64,000 nt of DNA from Anoplopoma fimbria (Eukaryota > Chordata > Actinopteri > Perciformes > Anoplopomatidae), in NCBI RefSeq assembly GCF_027596085.1, contig NC_072452.1, forward strand, positions 5,204,814-5,268,813, in the 5' to 3' direction. Positions within the stretch are counted from its first letter, which is position 1. The number at the start of each line of letters is the position of its first letter. Positions 1-13,289 of this stretch are shown here, piece after piece. Both the position numbers and the translations under genes were made by a program. The notes beneath the pieces are model-generated. The model worked only from the letters and a program-made list of their open reading frames with translations. It did not search any database and was not told the DNA's origin.

Positions 1-320
1 GGCTTTGCCGAGGCGTTTCTGAAGCGACCACGCTCGTTAGCGATGCGTTTCGGTGTGATCAGCCCCTAAATGTGTCCTGGTTTTATTTCCGGTTGCAGTG
101 TATGGGAAAGACATCCACTGACAGAGAGTCAACATGGACCAAGCTGTTGCCTAGCAACAATATTCCTTTGAAATGTGCTGAAATGGAGCGTTACAGAATG
201 CAGGTATATTCAGACAGTGTGAGAAATACAATGTGTTTTTTAACTATTAAAGCATGAAAACATGGTCTAGTAGAAAACCAAAATAAAGTATGATCTTGAA
301 AAAGAGCATGATATGTCCCC
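1..320. mobile_element. MITE end with TTAA target (left part outside window)
   Basis: GAGCATGATATGTCCCC lies just before TTAA at 321-324. This matches the terminal motif (complement GGGGACATATCATGC) of TTAA-inserting Kolobok/piggyBac-type MITEs common in fish. The other end is not in the window, so family is tentative. Confidence 0.45.
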
Positions 321-1280
321 TTAAGCCATCTAACACACCCAAATGCTCCACGAGCCTGGTGAATGCAGCATCACACGCCCAGACTACACTCCCCAAAGAC
401 ACATGGTATGCAGCTGCTTTACGACAGCTTGTGACACCAAGTCACAGAGGAGTCTCATTCCAAAGTCATGGATCAGATAGACTTCAAATTCAGTTCACCC
501 AAACCACAAAAAATATTCTCACTTGAGACTGGAGAATACAATCCATCAGTCAGCTGATTACCACCTCATCCATATCACATGTGCTGCTTTGTACACATTA
601 GACGTTTTTTGTGCATAAAAATAGCATGAAGAATACTGAATGAGCGGTTTTGAATGCACCCCCTCCTTCAGTCACTCTGTTGTTACTAGAGTGGTCTTAT
701 TGCCGTATTATGCAATATATATCGTTATTGAGAGATATTATATTGTGATAGAAGATTTTGGACATATTGTCCAACCTTTAGTCCAGTTTCCTAACGTAAT
801 AGTTCACTTTAAACAATGTGTTACAATGATGCGCATCAGAGGGGATTTAAAAGTGGCTGAAAAAATAAGTTACGCCGAGTACCCTTCACTACACCACTGC
901 TTTGATGACAAGCAATACATTACCTAAATCTGGATAGAAAAGTTTGACTCACCCGTCAACATCACAAACAAAACTGATCAACTGAGTAAATGTCCAGATG
1001 AACCTGAACAAAAAGCAAAAAGCTAATTTGTAAAGTCTCTGGTGGTGAAGTATGCCGGCATCTTTGAGCCAGACAGAACATTTTACTGCAAAGCATGTAC
1101 AACATATGACATGTATGCATGTCACATTGGGATTATTAATCTGACATATAACTGCATAACATCATACAGTAATTACTCAAAATATAAGGTGACGAAAAAT
1201 GGCAACCATTTTTTCAGCTTCTAAATGTTAGTGTTAAGGCCTGTCATTTATCTTTATTACTAAAATCATGGTCAGACTAA

Positions 1281-1880
1281 GGCCCTGTCTACACAACTGC
1301 GTTTTCATTTTATGCGTTAAACGCATATCTTTTGCTGCGTTTGCACCGAGCGTCCACACTATAGTGGAGTTTTAGGGCTAGTTTGAAAACGCTCCCGAGG
1401 ATGGATAAGTTTGACAACACCGGGTTTTCCTGATAGTATGGATGGCGGAAAATGAAACAGTTTGGAAAAATTGACGTAGGCACCCACGTTCGCTACTTGA
1501 TTGGGTCTTAGGAGATACGACATGTCCTTCCCTGATTCGTCACGCCTTTACCACGTGACCCTTTCCTGAAGAAAACAAACAACAGCCTTGATTACCGATC
1601 GACTACCAGGTTAATTCAACATGGATAACTGATTACAGTCGTTGTTGACCTTGTTGTCTTTGCTAGCAGCTGTTGTGCAGGTAAATGCTGCATTTTATAA
1701 TCCTACTGCTGCCGACAAGCAACCAATGTACTTCCTGTTTACACCGGCACCCACGTGCTCAGGGTACGTGAATAGTCATGTCATATTTGTTTTCAGGGGA
1801 GCAAGTCTGGACGCAAATTATTTGGAAAACGTTGCTGAAACACATGTGTGGACGGAGATCGTTTTAGTGTAGACAGGGCC
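1281..1880 (+). mobile_element. GGCC-ended non-autonomous DNA transposon, copy 1
   Basis: Inverted ends GGCCCTGTCTACAC and GTGTAGACAGGGCC, 600 bp. Shares long internal blocks (GAGCGTCCACACTA, GACGTAGGCACC, CGATCGACTACCAGGTT) with copies at 34815-36162 and 31072-32091. It includes a remnant of a reading frame (MDN-stop-LQSLLTLLSLLAAVV). TIR form and a likely 3 bp target duplication in copy 2 suggest PIF/Harbinger, but this is not firm. Confidence 0.8.
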
Positions 1881-2065
1881 TCATAACTCTGTCAGAGGCA
1901 TTCTCTTACTACTATGTGTGTGTGTGTATGTGTGATAGACAGGGACAGAGAGAGTGGACTGAAATAGCCTCAGCCGCTGCAGGCCCAGGACTGCAGGGGC
2001 CCAGCCCTTCTAAACCAGGCCAGGGCTTTGGTCCATCTGATTGGTCAAGAGCCAGGAGAGTGTAT

Positions 2066-2068
<3 letters not shown>

Positions 2069-2150
<82 letters not shown>

Positions 2151-2240
2151 GAGAGAGGATGCCAATTGTGAGAATGGATGTGAGTGTGTCAAAGAGAAAA
2201 AAAACAGGGCATGATGGTGAGTGAAAAATACATTTAGTGC

Positions 2241-2294
<54 letters not shown>

Positions 2295-2375
2295 CTGCCC
2301 TGAGCATAACTCAGCAGACAGAGAAGAGGAGGAGCTACGATCACATTACAGGAGAGGAGCCTCCATTACATCAGC

Positions 2376-2449
<74 letters not shown>
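2069..2449 (+). repeat. Cluster of three (TG)n tracts
   Basis: Tracts at 2069-2146, 2244-2292 and 2377-2449, separated by unique sequence of about 85-100 bp. Confidence 0.97.
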
Positions 2450-2452
<3 letters not shown>

Positions 2453-2975
2453 TCCGGCTGCAGCTCAGCGAGGGTTAAAGAGTTCACAATCTCAGCATGT
2501 GCAGCTTTACATGCTTCCAGAGCATTTCAGGGAGGAGAGGAACTGTATGTCAGAGGTAAACAAACACAATAATGGGCTGATATTTAATGTGTGAGCAGGA
2601 TCATTTGAATTATTGATGACATACAGATTTAGGTATCTACATTGAGCATAAACTGTACAACATGGAGAATGACATGGATCCTTAGAATAATCCAATCATA
2701 ACATTAATAATCATTGTGAGCACTACACTGAAGAACCTGTTTAATAGAAATGTGAATATAGAGTGATATCAATAATACATTTCAACAGTTGGAGCCTCAA
2801 TATGAATTTATCAAAGATCCAGCATTGTTTGACACGATATTGTAAGAAATCAAAGATTAACAGCAGTCTCTGAGACTCTCTGAGTCAGCGGTGATCCAAA
2901 TGTAGGGTGATGAGATGTCTTTTATTAGAGTTACAGGGAGTAACTTTTAACTGGTTATGACACCGTCAAAGTTTA

Positions 2976-3122
2976 ATACAGATCCAGCAGAGACCAGTCC
3001 ACCGTGGAAAGATCAAGATCCAGCAGAGACCAGTCCACCCTGGACAGACCCAGACCCAGCAGAGACCAGTCCACCCTGGACAGACCCAGACCCAGCAGAG
3101 ACCAGTCCACCCTGGACAGACG
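2976..3122 (+). repeat. 32-base minisatellite
   Basis: About four and a half copies of CCAGCAGAGACCAGTCCACC + CTGGACAGACCC. Confidence 0.95.
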
Positions 3123-3746
3123 CAGATCTGGCTTCCCTGCAGCCTTCAACCTGCAGTTGGAGCTCCGGAGGGAGGAGGAGAGCTCAGCTCCCGGCAGCAG
3201 CAGTAGTGTCTCCTCCTCATCCTCCTCCTCCTCCATGAGCAGAGCTTCTCCTCTCTGCTCCTCCAGTCCGGCTGGGAGCCAAAACCGACACCACGCTACT
3301 GGAGACTTAGGCCGTCTTGCTGGACCCCCTGGAGGGAAGGGAGGCACAGGAGAACCTGAACCAGGACTGAGTGAGGCAGACTGTCAGACCCTGCTGCTGT
3401 ATAATGAGAGGTTTTCTAAAGGGACACGGGTTTCTTTAAAAACTCCCTCTTTGGTCCACTGGGACCGCCAAAATCAACACCAAATGAAAGTTACTCTGAG
3501 TAACTACACAAGGAAAAAGGGCTGCTTTATATACAGAGATCACTGTGGTGTGAGGACATTTATACACTTCAAAAGACTTAAAAAACTACTTTTCAAGAGG
3601 CAACCAACCGTTTATGAAATGAAAGGCTCTAAAATATAGAGACTTTATAACAGATGTATCCAAAAGGTGTTTAAAATGAGAGTCAATATGATCTGAGGGA
3701 CACATGGAATGGGCACATGGCCACTGTGTCCCAGTGTCTACTAGGA

Positions 3747-4072
3747 ATGGTAAATGGTAAATGGACTGTACTTGTATAGCGCTTTTCTAGTCTTCCGACC
3801 ACTCAAAGCGCTTTTACATTACTAATCATTCACCCATTCACACCCATTCATACACTGATGACAGGAGCTACCATGCAAGGTGCCACCTGACCATCAGGAC
3901 CCTAACTAACATTCATACACATACATACACCGCAGGAACAGCCTGCGGGAGCAATTTGGGGTTAAGTGTCTTGCCCAAGGACACATCGACATGGACTGCC
4001 GGAGCCAGGGATCGAACTGCCGATCCTCTGATTGGAGGACGACCCTGCTCTCCACTGAGCCACAGCCGCCCA
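3747..4072 (-). mobile_element. tRNA-derived SINE
   Basis: On the minus strand it begins GGGCGGCTGTGGCTCAGTGG, a tRNA-like head with a B-box-like GGCAGTTCGATCCC. The shared body follows (GTGTCCTTGGGCAAGACACT, ATGGTAGCTCCTGTCATCAG) and it ends in a GAATGGGTGAATG/GCGCT tail. Same family as 23972-24275, 41514-41715 and 45698-45995. Confidence 0.85.
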
Positions 4073-6290
4073 GGAAGAGGTCAAAGGTCATGGACCAGGA
4101 CTAAACTTCAGGGCTACCGAAACAGTTTGAGGAATCTACAACTGGCCCAGCCTGACAGAGAACATGAAATGTCTCTGCTGCTGCAGCATCAGTGTCAACG
4201 TGTCAGCACGTGGGAGTGAATACGATGACCAACACAAATGCTAAGTGGAACAGATCATACAGCAAAGAGAAATTCTCCGATCTGCAGAGATGAGAAAAAG
4301 GAACAGAAGGATGACAGGAGTAAAGGATTGATGATGGAGTGGACTCCCACACACAGACACAGTGAAGTGAGGCCGTTAGCCATCGCACACTGAACAGCAG
4401 CTAACTCTACCATAAGAACTGAGCCTCATTCATTGCTTCCTTAAACCCAATAACGCAGTTTTTACAAACATTCTGACATTCACTGATGTTTTTTCTACTA
4501 CAGGAATGTTCCATCAGCATGGGCACAGAATCATTCCCATACACACGTGTTTAAATCATTTGATTAAAGTAATCAAGTAGTCCGCTAACAGTGTTCATTT
4601 AAGGTCTTCTCATATATGACAACATATGAAAAGAAGAAATGATCATTTATATTTATACATTTATATGATACTAGACAATGAAAGCCTACAGTTTATTTCA
4701 AGGCCTGTTAATTATGTAGAAACACTGAAAGCAGTTAGAAGCCTATTTGCACTGCTGATGTTACTGTATCTGTAAACAGCACAATAACGTTTTAGGCTAT
4801 AGCTACATTTTATTTACAATACTTTACTGCATTATTGTATATTTGAATATTTATACACAGGACAGTAATTGAAAGTGTAGATGAACAACATTTGAAACAT
4901 CAATACATCTCAGTTAATATGGAAGCCGTCTGCTCCATTAGTTTATATTCATATAACAAATATACTAATGTCAATAAGATTGTAACCATCCATTCTCTGT
5001 AACCCTGTTTTTACTTAGATAGTAAAAAGAAATAGCATTTCATTTTACAATCAACACTTGAAATGATGAGGGCACTTGCAAATGACAAGGTAGTACAAAA
5101 TGTAAACCATACTTTGGTGTTTCCCTTTTCTCACCTGATTACTTAAGATTTATTAAACTTTTTTTTTCTTTTTTACAAAATGCACCAAAACACTGGCAAA
5201 GAGGAAGACCTTGGGTAGATAATGAGAATAAATATGAAACAGTGCTAACCACTGCACCACCATGAAGCCCTACGCTAGATGGTAATCTGCACGACAAATA
5301 AAGAAAAAGCAGCTAATAGTATATCATTTATTTATTACTATACGTTTATAGTAATTCATTTGACGATGAAAACTTGATCATTATAAGAGATTTCCACTGT
5401 ATTTTACAAACATCATGGTCTATTAAAATAGATTAACACCACACTAATACTTCAACACTGAACTGGCAGTAGCATCCCAAACATCTTGTGTTATGTTATA
5501 TCCAATACTGACACTACTAAACATGACGGCTCATCGGATGTTCACTTCCTGCTAAAGTACCTCCACTTCAGAACTATTCAAGGTTTTTTTTATGTCCCAT
5601 GCTCAAATTATTTTTGGGATGAGTTTTTCATTTCTGTGTGTGCTCATGGCCCTGCAGTCTCACAGCATTCTATTGGAATTGGAAGGGTGTTTATCTGCTA
5701 ATTAGAATCAACTTGCACACGCCTTCAACTAACGAGGATTCTTCATTATAAGAACACAGGTTTAAACAATTCTGCCATTTAAGATGACGTCATGATTCTG
5801 ATGCATACCTGCTCCTCTGCAGAGGAAGGGCTTAACTGTAGCTTTCTGACAGGCAGCTGGAGGTAGCAGGAGGAGGGGGGGGTTGGTAATCACTACAGAT
5901 GGTATTTATGCCAGCCTGAGATCTGATCACAGCACCTCCAGATGTGGTCTGGAGAACCCAATCACATGGAGCCAAGCTAACCCAGCTAGGACTAATGGCT
6001 GTCCTAATAATAACACTGATTACTTCAGAGGCAAAGCAGACAACAATAACTGGTGGAGATGGATCCAAAGTTAAAATATCAAAATAATATAAAACATAAA
6101 TCAGAGAAAACAGCAGTCATGTTTAAGCAGAAACATTAATTGGGATTATAGATTTTTGGAGAAATTTAAATCCCAATGAAAGAAATACACATACTACTCA
6201 AAAGCCCATAATAAATATTTAAGACAGGATTATTTGTTTATGTATAAGTCAAAGGCAGAAAAAGTAAAACAATGGTCTATTGGTGAAATA

Positions 6291-7903
6291 CAATGCCTAT
6301 AAAAAGTATTCACCCCCTGGGATGTTTTCCCCTTTTGTTGCTTTTATACATGAAATCATGGTCAACATAATTTGGCTTTTTTGACAAGAATTTGCAAAAA
6401 ATAACTCTTTAATATCAAAGTGAAAACAGATTTTTACAAAATAATGTCAATTAATTAAAAATATATAAGGAAAAGTAAATGACTGCATAAATATTCACCC
6501 CCTTCAGATCAGTATTTAGTAGATGCACCTTTGGATGCATCCCAGCACTGAGTGTGTGGATATGTCTCAATCAGGCTGCCACATCTGGACACTGCAATTT
6601 TTCTCCATTCTTCGTTGCAGAACAGCTGAAGCTCTGTCAGGTTGCTCGGGGATCGGGCGTGAACAGCTCTTTAAATCCAGCCACAAATTCTCGATTAGAC
6701 TGAGATCTGGGCTTTGACTTGGCCACTCCAGAACATTCAGCTTGTTGTCTTTGAACCATTCCTGTGTGGCTTTTGCTGTATGCTTGGGGTCGTTGTCTTG
6801 CTGGAAAATAAATCTTCTCCCAAGTCGTAGTTCTCTTGCAGACGGAGTCAGATTATCCTCCAGGATACTGCAATATTTTCCTGCATTCATGTTCCCCTCT
6901 ACCTTTACAAGCCTTCCAGGGCTGCTGAGAAGCCTCCAGAGCATGATGCTGCCACCACCATGCTTCACGGTGGAGATGGTGTGTTTGTGCTGATGTGCAG
7001 TGTTTGGTGTTCGCCAAACATAGTGTCTAGTCTGATGACCAAAAAGCTCACTTTTGGTCTCATCAGACCACAGAGCCTTCTTCCATTGACCTTGGAGTCT
7101 CCCACATGCCTTTGGGCTAATTCCAGGCGAGATTTTGAGCTTTTTTCAGCAGTGGCGTTCTCTTTGCCACTCTCCCATACAGCTTAGACTGGTGAAGAAC
7201 CCGGGCAACAGTTGTTCTATGTACAGTCTCTCCCATCTGAGCCACTGAAGCTTTAACTCCTTCAGAGTGGTCGTAGGTGTCTTGGTGGCCTCCCTCACCA
7301 GTCTGCTCCTTGCCCGGTCACTCAGTTTGTGAGGACGGCCAGCTCTAGGCAGATTTAATCAAGTGCCATACTACTTCCATTTCTTAATGATGGACTTAAC
7401 TGAACTCTGTGGGATGTCCAGTGAGTTGGAAATCTTTCTGTAGCCATCTCCTGACTTATACTTTTCAATGATCTTTTCTCTGAGTCGCTTGGAGTGTTAT
7501 TTTGTCTTCATGTTGCAATTGTAGCAGGAATACTGATGAACCAGAGACTGGACCTCCCAGACACAGGTGTTTTTATACTACAATCACTTGACACACATCA
7601 ACTGCACTCAGGTGATCTCCATTTCACTAATTGTGACACTGCTGGCATCAACCAGCTGGACCTCTGTTGAATTAGGTCAGTCACTTTAAAGGGGGTTAAT
7701 ATTTATGCAAACACTTATTTGACACTATATATTTTTAATTAATTGACATTAGTTTGTAAAAATCTGTTTTCACTTTGACATGAAAGAAGCTTTTTTTGCA
7801 AATTCTTGTCAAAAAAGCCAAATTATATTGACCATGATTTCATGTATAAAAGCAACCAAAGGGGAAAACATCCAAGAGGGGTGAATACTTTTTATAGGCA
7901 TTG
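6291..7903 (-). mobile_element. Tc1-like DNA transposon, decayed
   Basis: TA target sites at 6289-6290 and 7904-7905. Ends are CAATGCCTATAAAAAGTATT in inverted orientation, with inverted repeats of about 215 bp. Size is 1613 bp. This is a different Tc1 family from the element at 10555, and its transposase is broken. Confidence 0.95.
6500..7511 (-). pseudogene. Tc1-like transposase pseudogene
   Basis: Starts at the ATG of 7511 (MKTK then a stop). It continues with recognisable HTH sequence (SKRLREKIIEKYKSGDGY, KISNSLDIPQSSVKSIIKKW) and another stop before YGT. The C-terminal half is readable from 6968: GGGSIMLW, then QQDNDPKHTA and the catalytic region LIENLW. At least three in-frame stops make it non-functional. 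The left boundary is approximate. Confidence 0.9.
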
Positions 7904-9865
7904 TATATACATCAGATCATGCCATAATATCTAAGGAGCTAACATTGGCATAGAAAAATGCAACCAGTATAAAAACTATTTCTAAACAACATTGAATTAA
8001 AAAAGAAAATAGCAACAGTAAAACAATACGTCGAGGCGAATGATAATAATAATTATAATTATATAATAAGTCCAAACTTTAATGGTTTTGGGGGAGCTAA
8101 AGCATTCATTAGAGGGGAGATGATAAAAAAAGGAAGGAATAACTTGAAAACATGAAAAAAGGATCAGACGAACAAATACCTAAAAAAAGGACAGATCAAC
8201 CAGATATGGAACTTCATGAAAGGGCAATTACTTTTTCCAAGCAAAAGTACCACGACAGTGGACCAAGGGCCCAGAAGATGCTAGCATGGAGCTTATGAAG
8301 ACAGAAGAACGAAGCTAGTATATAAGTTAAAGAACTACCAAAAAAATGAAATAAAATGTGTAATATATTTTTAAACTGAAAATCTCTTGGCGCTCATGTC
8401 AGACATATTAACATAACAACAAGCACCTAATGAGGGGATTTCATCTTGGTACAGCAAATGGAGGGCTAGATATGTATGTGTTCACAATGTATCCAAACAA
8501 AGTTATGAAGCAGTATCCTCCATTTGTAGACTTTTCTTCTTTAGTTGATCTTACAACTGTTTACACTCTTTAGATCATCTGTTCTCCAGGGCTCTGGCCT
8601 CGTGCAGGACATTTTGATCCCAGCAGCCTCCACCTGTGGCTCTCAACCACGGACTAAATTCTGTGACACTGCAGTGCCATAACCAACACAAGAACCATAG
8701 AAGTATGAAATAAAATGTGCCCTTCTTTATGCAATCACTTGGATGTTTGCACTGTGACACGGCCTCACTGTACGCACCGCGCTATAGAACAATGCTACAG
8801 CGACAACACACGCTACAATTTACTAACACACAATGAGAACAAGGAAAACACAAGGGCAAACACTCAACTGAGGGGAATGGAAAGAGACTAAAAGTATTAG
8901 AAACATTATCCCTTCCCTCTTTCTTCAAATAAGACCAATGCTCAATATAAAATCCTCAGTCGCTCTCTCTTGAAATCTTCTTCATCACCTCCAAACATGA
9001 CAAACTTAACTCTTTTGGAACAAAACCGCTCTGTCTCTGCTCTCGATACAGACACTCTTTTTGAGAATCAAATACAAGTTTGGATTACGCACACATCCAG
9101 AGTAGTATACAAACCAACTGATCCCATGCCAAATGTTGTTGCCAGAGTCCACACTACAGAGAGGAGTTCATGTAACCTCAAGTCAGTCACAGGGGGAACA
9201 TGGGGAAGATCTGACAGACAGCTCAGAGCACATGCTGCTTTTCCTTATTAGTATGTTTATAATAACTGTTTTTGATGATGAAATCATAAATACCACCTCT
9301 TCTGTAGATCGACCAACTGACAAACTGATTAATCGTTTCAGCTCTTGTAGTCGACACATTTACCGTCACGGTAACAGATCTGACACTCATGGTTGATAGA
9401 GCAGCTGGTTAGCTGAAAACTGTCAAGGAGCACATGGTAGAGTTGATCTGCACAATGCACATACACACAGGTCTCCATACACTATGCAAAATACTAGTAC
9501 ACAAGCCCAGACCTGGACCCCACCCAGACTGTACATGCAGCAGTGGATCACCACGGCAACAACAGCTACACACATCCTTTTTAGAGTTCATATGTCTATG
9601 GTTGTTGTTTTGGCATGTCATGGATTTGCGTTACCAATAAAACAGCACTATTACTATTACTAAATATTATGAATTGGTAATGTGTCCTGGTCGTAATATT
9701 ACCAGCTCTATGAAGAGGCCTTATGTCATGTGATCATTCAGCGAGAGCCTTCAGAGGGATGTGCCAGGCCATATGTGAACAGCCCTACAAACTAAACGAG
9801 TTCAAGCTAAACGGCACCATTTAAATCAAATGCAGTTTGAAGAGCTATACATGATAAAATGCAAA

Positions 9866-9913
9866 TTTCCCCGCTGCGGGACTAATAAAGGATTATCTTA
9901 TCTTATCTTATCT
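9866..9913 (+). mobile_element. Short LINE/SINE tail
   Basis: CCCCGCTGCGGGACTAATAA followed by (TTATC)n; no upstream body recognised. Confidence 0.5.
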
Positions 9914-10554
9914 TAAAAAACACTCAAACAAAAAGGAAGTGAACAATGGCTAGCTCCAGTCTTTATGCCTTTATGCTAAGCTAGGCTCTGTAGTAACACA
10001 CAGACGAGAGGCTGACATCACTCTGAACATCTCACTCACAAACATAAAGAGAATACGCGTTGTTTCCAAAATGTTGAACTGCACAACACAACCAGATTGC
10101 TTTACTCTGTAAAATCTAAATTGGTGTGTTAACTTGGATTAGCTGAATCATTGTTAAATGACAGCCCAGTTCCAGGAACAGCTGGGTTTGGACTTTCTAA
10201 CCAGTATGCAGATCTACTAACAACAGAGGACAGCCAGAGGACCAGCAGGTCCTTCAACTCTCCCCGTCCAAACAGAGGTTCATTGTTGAGTGTGCATGAA
10301 TAAGACCCAGCAGCTTCAGGATGCACGGAGTCTCTCCTGCTGAGAGTTGCTGGTTCTATTCCAAGAAGCCTTCATGAGGTTACTATGGAACCAGAGGAAG
10401 TTCTGGGAGCATGCCGCTCAGCTCGGCGTGAAACCAGTAACTGTTACATCCCTGATCATGACATTCAAGAGTGGCCTCTCAATATTTAATAACTGTTATA
10501 GTTGTCCAGTTGGGACAATATAACCAGAGCTGAAATAGTTAGTCATTGAATATA

Positions 10555-12145
10555 CAGCGGGTAAAATAAGTATTGAACACGTCACCATTTTTCTCAGTAA
10601 ATATATTTCTAAAGGTGCTATTGATATGAAATTTTCACCAGATGTCGGTAGAAAACCAAACAAATAAGTTCAGAAATTAAGTTATGTGTAATAAAATGGA
10701 ATGACACAGGGAAAAAGTATTGAACACATGAAGAAAGGGAGGTGCAAAAAGGCATGGAAAGCCAAGACACCAGCTGAAATCTATCAGTAATTAGAAAGCA
10801 ATCCTGCCCCTTGTCAGTGCAAATTAATATCAGCTGGTTCAGTCCCAACTGATGGCCTATAAGAAGGTGTCTCATTACCAAGGTGTCACACAAGAAACAT
10901 CTCATGATGGGTAAAAGCAAAGAGCTCTCTCAAGACCTTCACAACCTTATTGTTGCAAAACATACTGATGGCATTGGTTACGGAAGGATTTCTAAACTTC
11001 TGAATGTTCCAGTGAGCTCTGTTGGAGCCATAATCCGGAAGTGGAAAGAACATCATTTCACCATAAACCGGCCACGACCAGGTGCTCCTCGCAAGATTTC
11101 CGACAGAGGAGTGAAAAGAATTATCAGAAGAGTTGTCCAAGAGCCAAGGACCACTTGTGCAGATCTTCAGAAAGACCTGGAATTATCAGGTACAATTGTT
11201 TCAAAGAAAACAATAAGTAATGCACTCAACCGCCGTGGCCTGTATGCACGCTCACCACGCAAGACTCCATTGCTGAAGAAAAAGCATGTTGAAGCTCGTT
11301 TAAAGTTTGCTGCACAACATTTAGACAAGCCTGTGAAATACCGGGAGAATATAGTCTGGTCAGATGAGACCAACATTGAACTCTTTGGATGCCATAATAC
11401 ACACCATGTTTGGAGGTCAAATGGCACTGCACATCACCCCAAAAACACCATACCAACAGTGAAGTTTGGAGGTGGGAACATCATGGTGTGGGGCTGTTTT
11501 TCAGCATACGGCACTGGCAAACTTCATATCATTGAAGGAAGGATGAATGGAAAAATGTACCGAGACATTCTTGATAAAAATCTGCTGCCATCTAGCAGGA
11601 TGATGAAGATGAAACGAGGGTGGACATTTCAGCAAGACAATGATCCCAAACACACAGCCAAGGAAACTCTCCATTGGTTTCAGAGAAAGAAAATAAAGCT
11701 GCTAGAATGGCCCAGCCAATCACCTGACTTGAATCCAATAGAAAATCTATGGAAAGAACTAAAGATCAGAGTTCATAGAAGAGGCCCACGGAACCTTCAA
11801 GATCTGAAGACTGTTTGTGTGGAAGAATGGGCCAAAATCACACCTGAGCAATGCATGCCACTAGTTTCTCCATACAGGAGGCGTCTTGAAGCTGTCATTA
11901 CCAACAAAGGCTTTTGTACCAAGTTTTAAATCAATTTCAGTAAGCGTGTTCAATACTTTTTCCCTGTGTCATTCCATTTTATTACACATAACTTAATTTC
12001 TGAACTTATTCGTTTGGTTTTCTTTGTATGGATGGATTACTTGGGTTGTTGCCGACATCTGGTGAACATTTCATGTGAATAGCACCTTTAGAAATATATT
12101 TACTGGGAGAAATGGTGACGTGTTCAATACTTATTTTACCTGCTG
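10555..12145 (+). mobile_element. Tc1-like DNA transposon, apparently complete
   Basis: Bounded by TA dinucleotides (10553-10554 and 12146-12147). Ends are CAGCGGGTAAAATAAGTATT and the complement of CAGCAGGTAAAATAAGTATT. The inverted repeats extend about 170-200 bp with few differences; the right copy has an extra ~28 bases (near 12020-12050). One long transposase frame lies inside. Size 1591 bp is normal for Tc1-type elements. Inserted in the stox2 intron, transposase antisense to stox2. Confidence 0.95.
10907..11929 (+). CDS. Tc1-like transposase, uninterrupted DD34E
   Basis: Cut-and-paste transposase of the Tc1/mariner superfamily acting on the flanking inverted repeats. The chosen start is the ATG of MGKSKELSQDLHNLIVAKHT, the family's usual N-terminus; the frame is open 24 bases further upstream. 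Length 340 residues is full. A paired helix-turn-helix lies at about 1-110 with GRPR-like RPRPGAPRK between. Catalytic residues are visible: Asp in WSDETN, Asp in QQDNDPKHTA, and Glu in NPIENLW 34 residues later (DD34E). There is no internal stop or frameshift, unlike the relative at 6500-7511. Possible function-damaging substitutions cannot be excluded. Confidence 0.95.
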   Translation: MGKSKELSQDLHNLIVAKHTDGIGYGRISKLLNVPVSSVGAIIRKWKEHHFTINRPRPGAPRKISDRGVKRIIRRVVQEPRTTCADLQKDLELSGTIVSKKTISNALNRRGLYARSPRKTPLLKKKHVEARLKFAAQHLDKPVKYRENIVWSDETNIELFGCHNTHHVWRSNGTAHHPKNTIPTVKFGGGNIMVWGCFSAYGTGKLHIIEGRMNGKMYRDILDKNLLPSSRMMKMKRGWTFQQDNDPKHTAKETLHWFQRKKIKLLEWPSQSPDLNPIENLWKELKIRVHRRGPRNLQDLKTVCVEEWAKITPEQCMPLVSPYRRRLEAVITNKGFCTKF

Positions 12146-12334
12146 TAATCAGCAACTATTTGTTAATCTTCTCATCTTTTCATACATATTTTTGGCAACG
12201 GGGCTCATAATTTCATAAATTTCCCCAGAGTTCCTTTCTTAGTCTTAAATTAAATTACATTAAATATATTTGAGTTTTGGAGTTGAAATACATGAACTGG
12301 GGCTTTGGGACATTGAGATGTGATTTAGATTCAA

Positions 12335-12980
12335 TTCAATTCAAATCAATTCAGTTTATTTTGTATAGCCCAGAATCACAAATTACAAATTAGCCTCAGA
12401 GGGCTTTACAATCTGTGCACATGAGACATCCTCTGTCCTTAGACCCTCACATCCTCTGTCCTTAGACCCTCACATCCTCTGTCCTTAGACCCTCACATCC
12501 TCTGTCCTTAGACCCTCACATCCTCTGTCCTTAGACCCTCACATCCTCTGTCCTTAGACCCTCACATCCTCTGTCCTTAGACCCTCACCTCTCCTCAGTC
12601 CCTCACATCCTCTGTCCTTAGACCCTCACATCCTCCTCTGTCCTTAGACCCTCCATCCTCTGTCCTTAGACCCTCACCCTCTGTCCTTAGACCCTCACAT
12701 CCTCTGTCCTTAGACCCTCACATCCTCTGTCCTTAGACCCTCACATCCTCTGTCCTTACACCCTCACATCCTCTGTCCTTAGACCCTCACATCCTCTGTC
12801 CTTCCCTCACATCGGCACAGGAAAAACTCCCCTAAAAACCCCTTTAACAGGGAGAAAAAAGGAAGAAACCTCTGGGAGAGCGACAGAGGAGGGATCCTTC
12901 TCCCAGGATGGACAGAATGCAAGTTGCAATTTGGACAGAATGCAAGAATTGCTTTAAAGATCATGAACTTAAACAATAAG
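12335..12980 (-). mobile_element. L2-type LINE 3' end, reversed, with expanded minisatellite
   Basis: Reads as the reverse complement of the LINE tail at 46017-46262: TTTATTTTGTATAGCCCAGA, AATTACAAATTAGCCTCAGA, and after the array CATCGGCACAGGAAAAACTC through the GGATGGACAGAATGCAAG part. Between them lies a tandem array (12426-12806). Confidence 0.85.
12426..12806 (+). repeat. 23-base minisatellite inside the LINE tail
   Basis: About sixteen copies of ACATCCTCTGTCCTTAGACC + CTC, with a few shortened units. The LINE tail at 46180-46195 has this segment once. Confidence 0.95.
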
Positions 12981-13289
12981 ATGACATTCGCTACATCAAC
13001 AACAGCTGGCTGAAGATCATTTTAGCTGGCTTACTGACAGACACTGAATGTTATTTCACTTCCTATAGCTTTAGACATTAATAATAAGGTGAGTTGTAGG
13101 CGAATTAAAAACACAGCTCTTTAATTTAATAATGTGAGCTAAATATGATTATTGGTTACACTCTATTCTAGGTGTTGAATACTCAGTGGCAGGGTTGGAA
13201 ATTCACTTTTTTTGTATGCCTGCCACCATAGCTGTTGGTTTCTAAAATCGAACCAATAGCATAGACTAATATTTGACTTTATCCAATAA

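Noticed and set aside
3004..3639. Open frame of 211 codons on the plus strand
   Set aside because: Begins in a minisatellite and a TCC run. The stretch SGFPAAFNLQ recalls STOX2 RFPAAFAPQ, but it is on the strand opposite to stox2 and has no further similarity.
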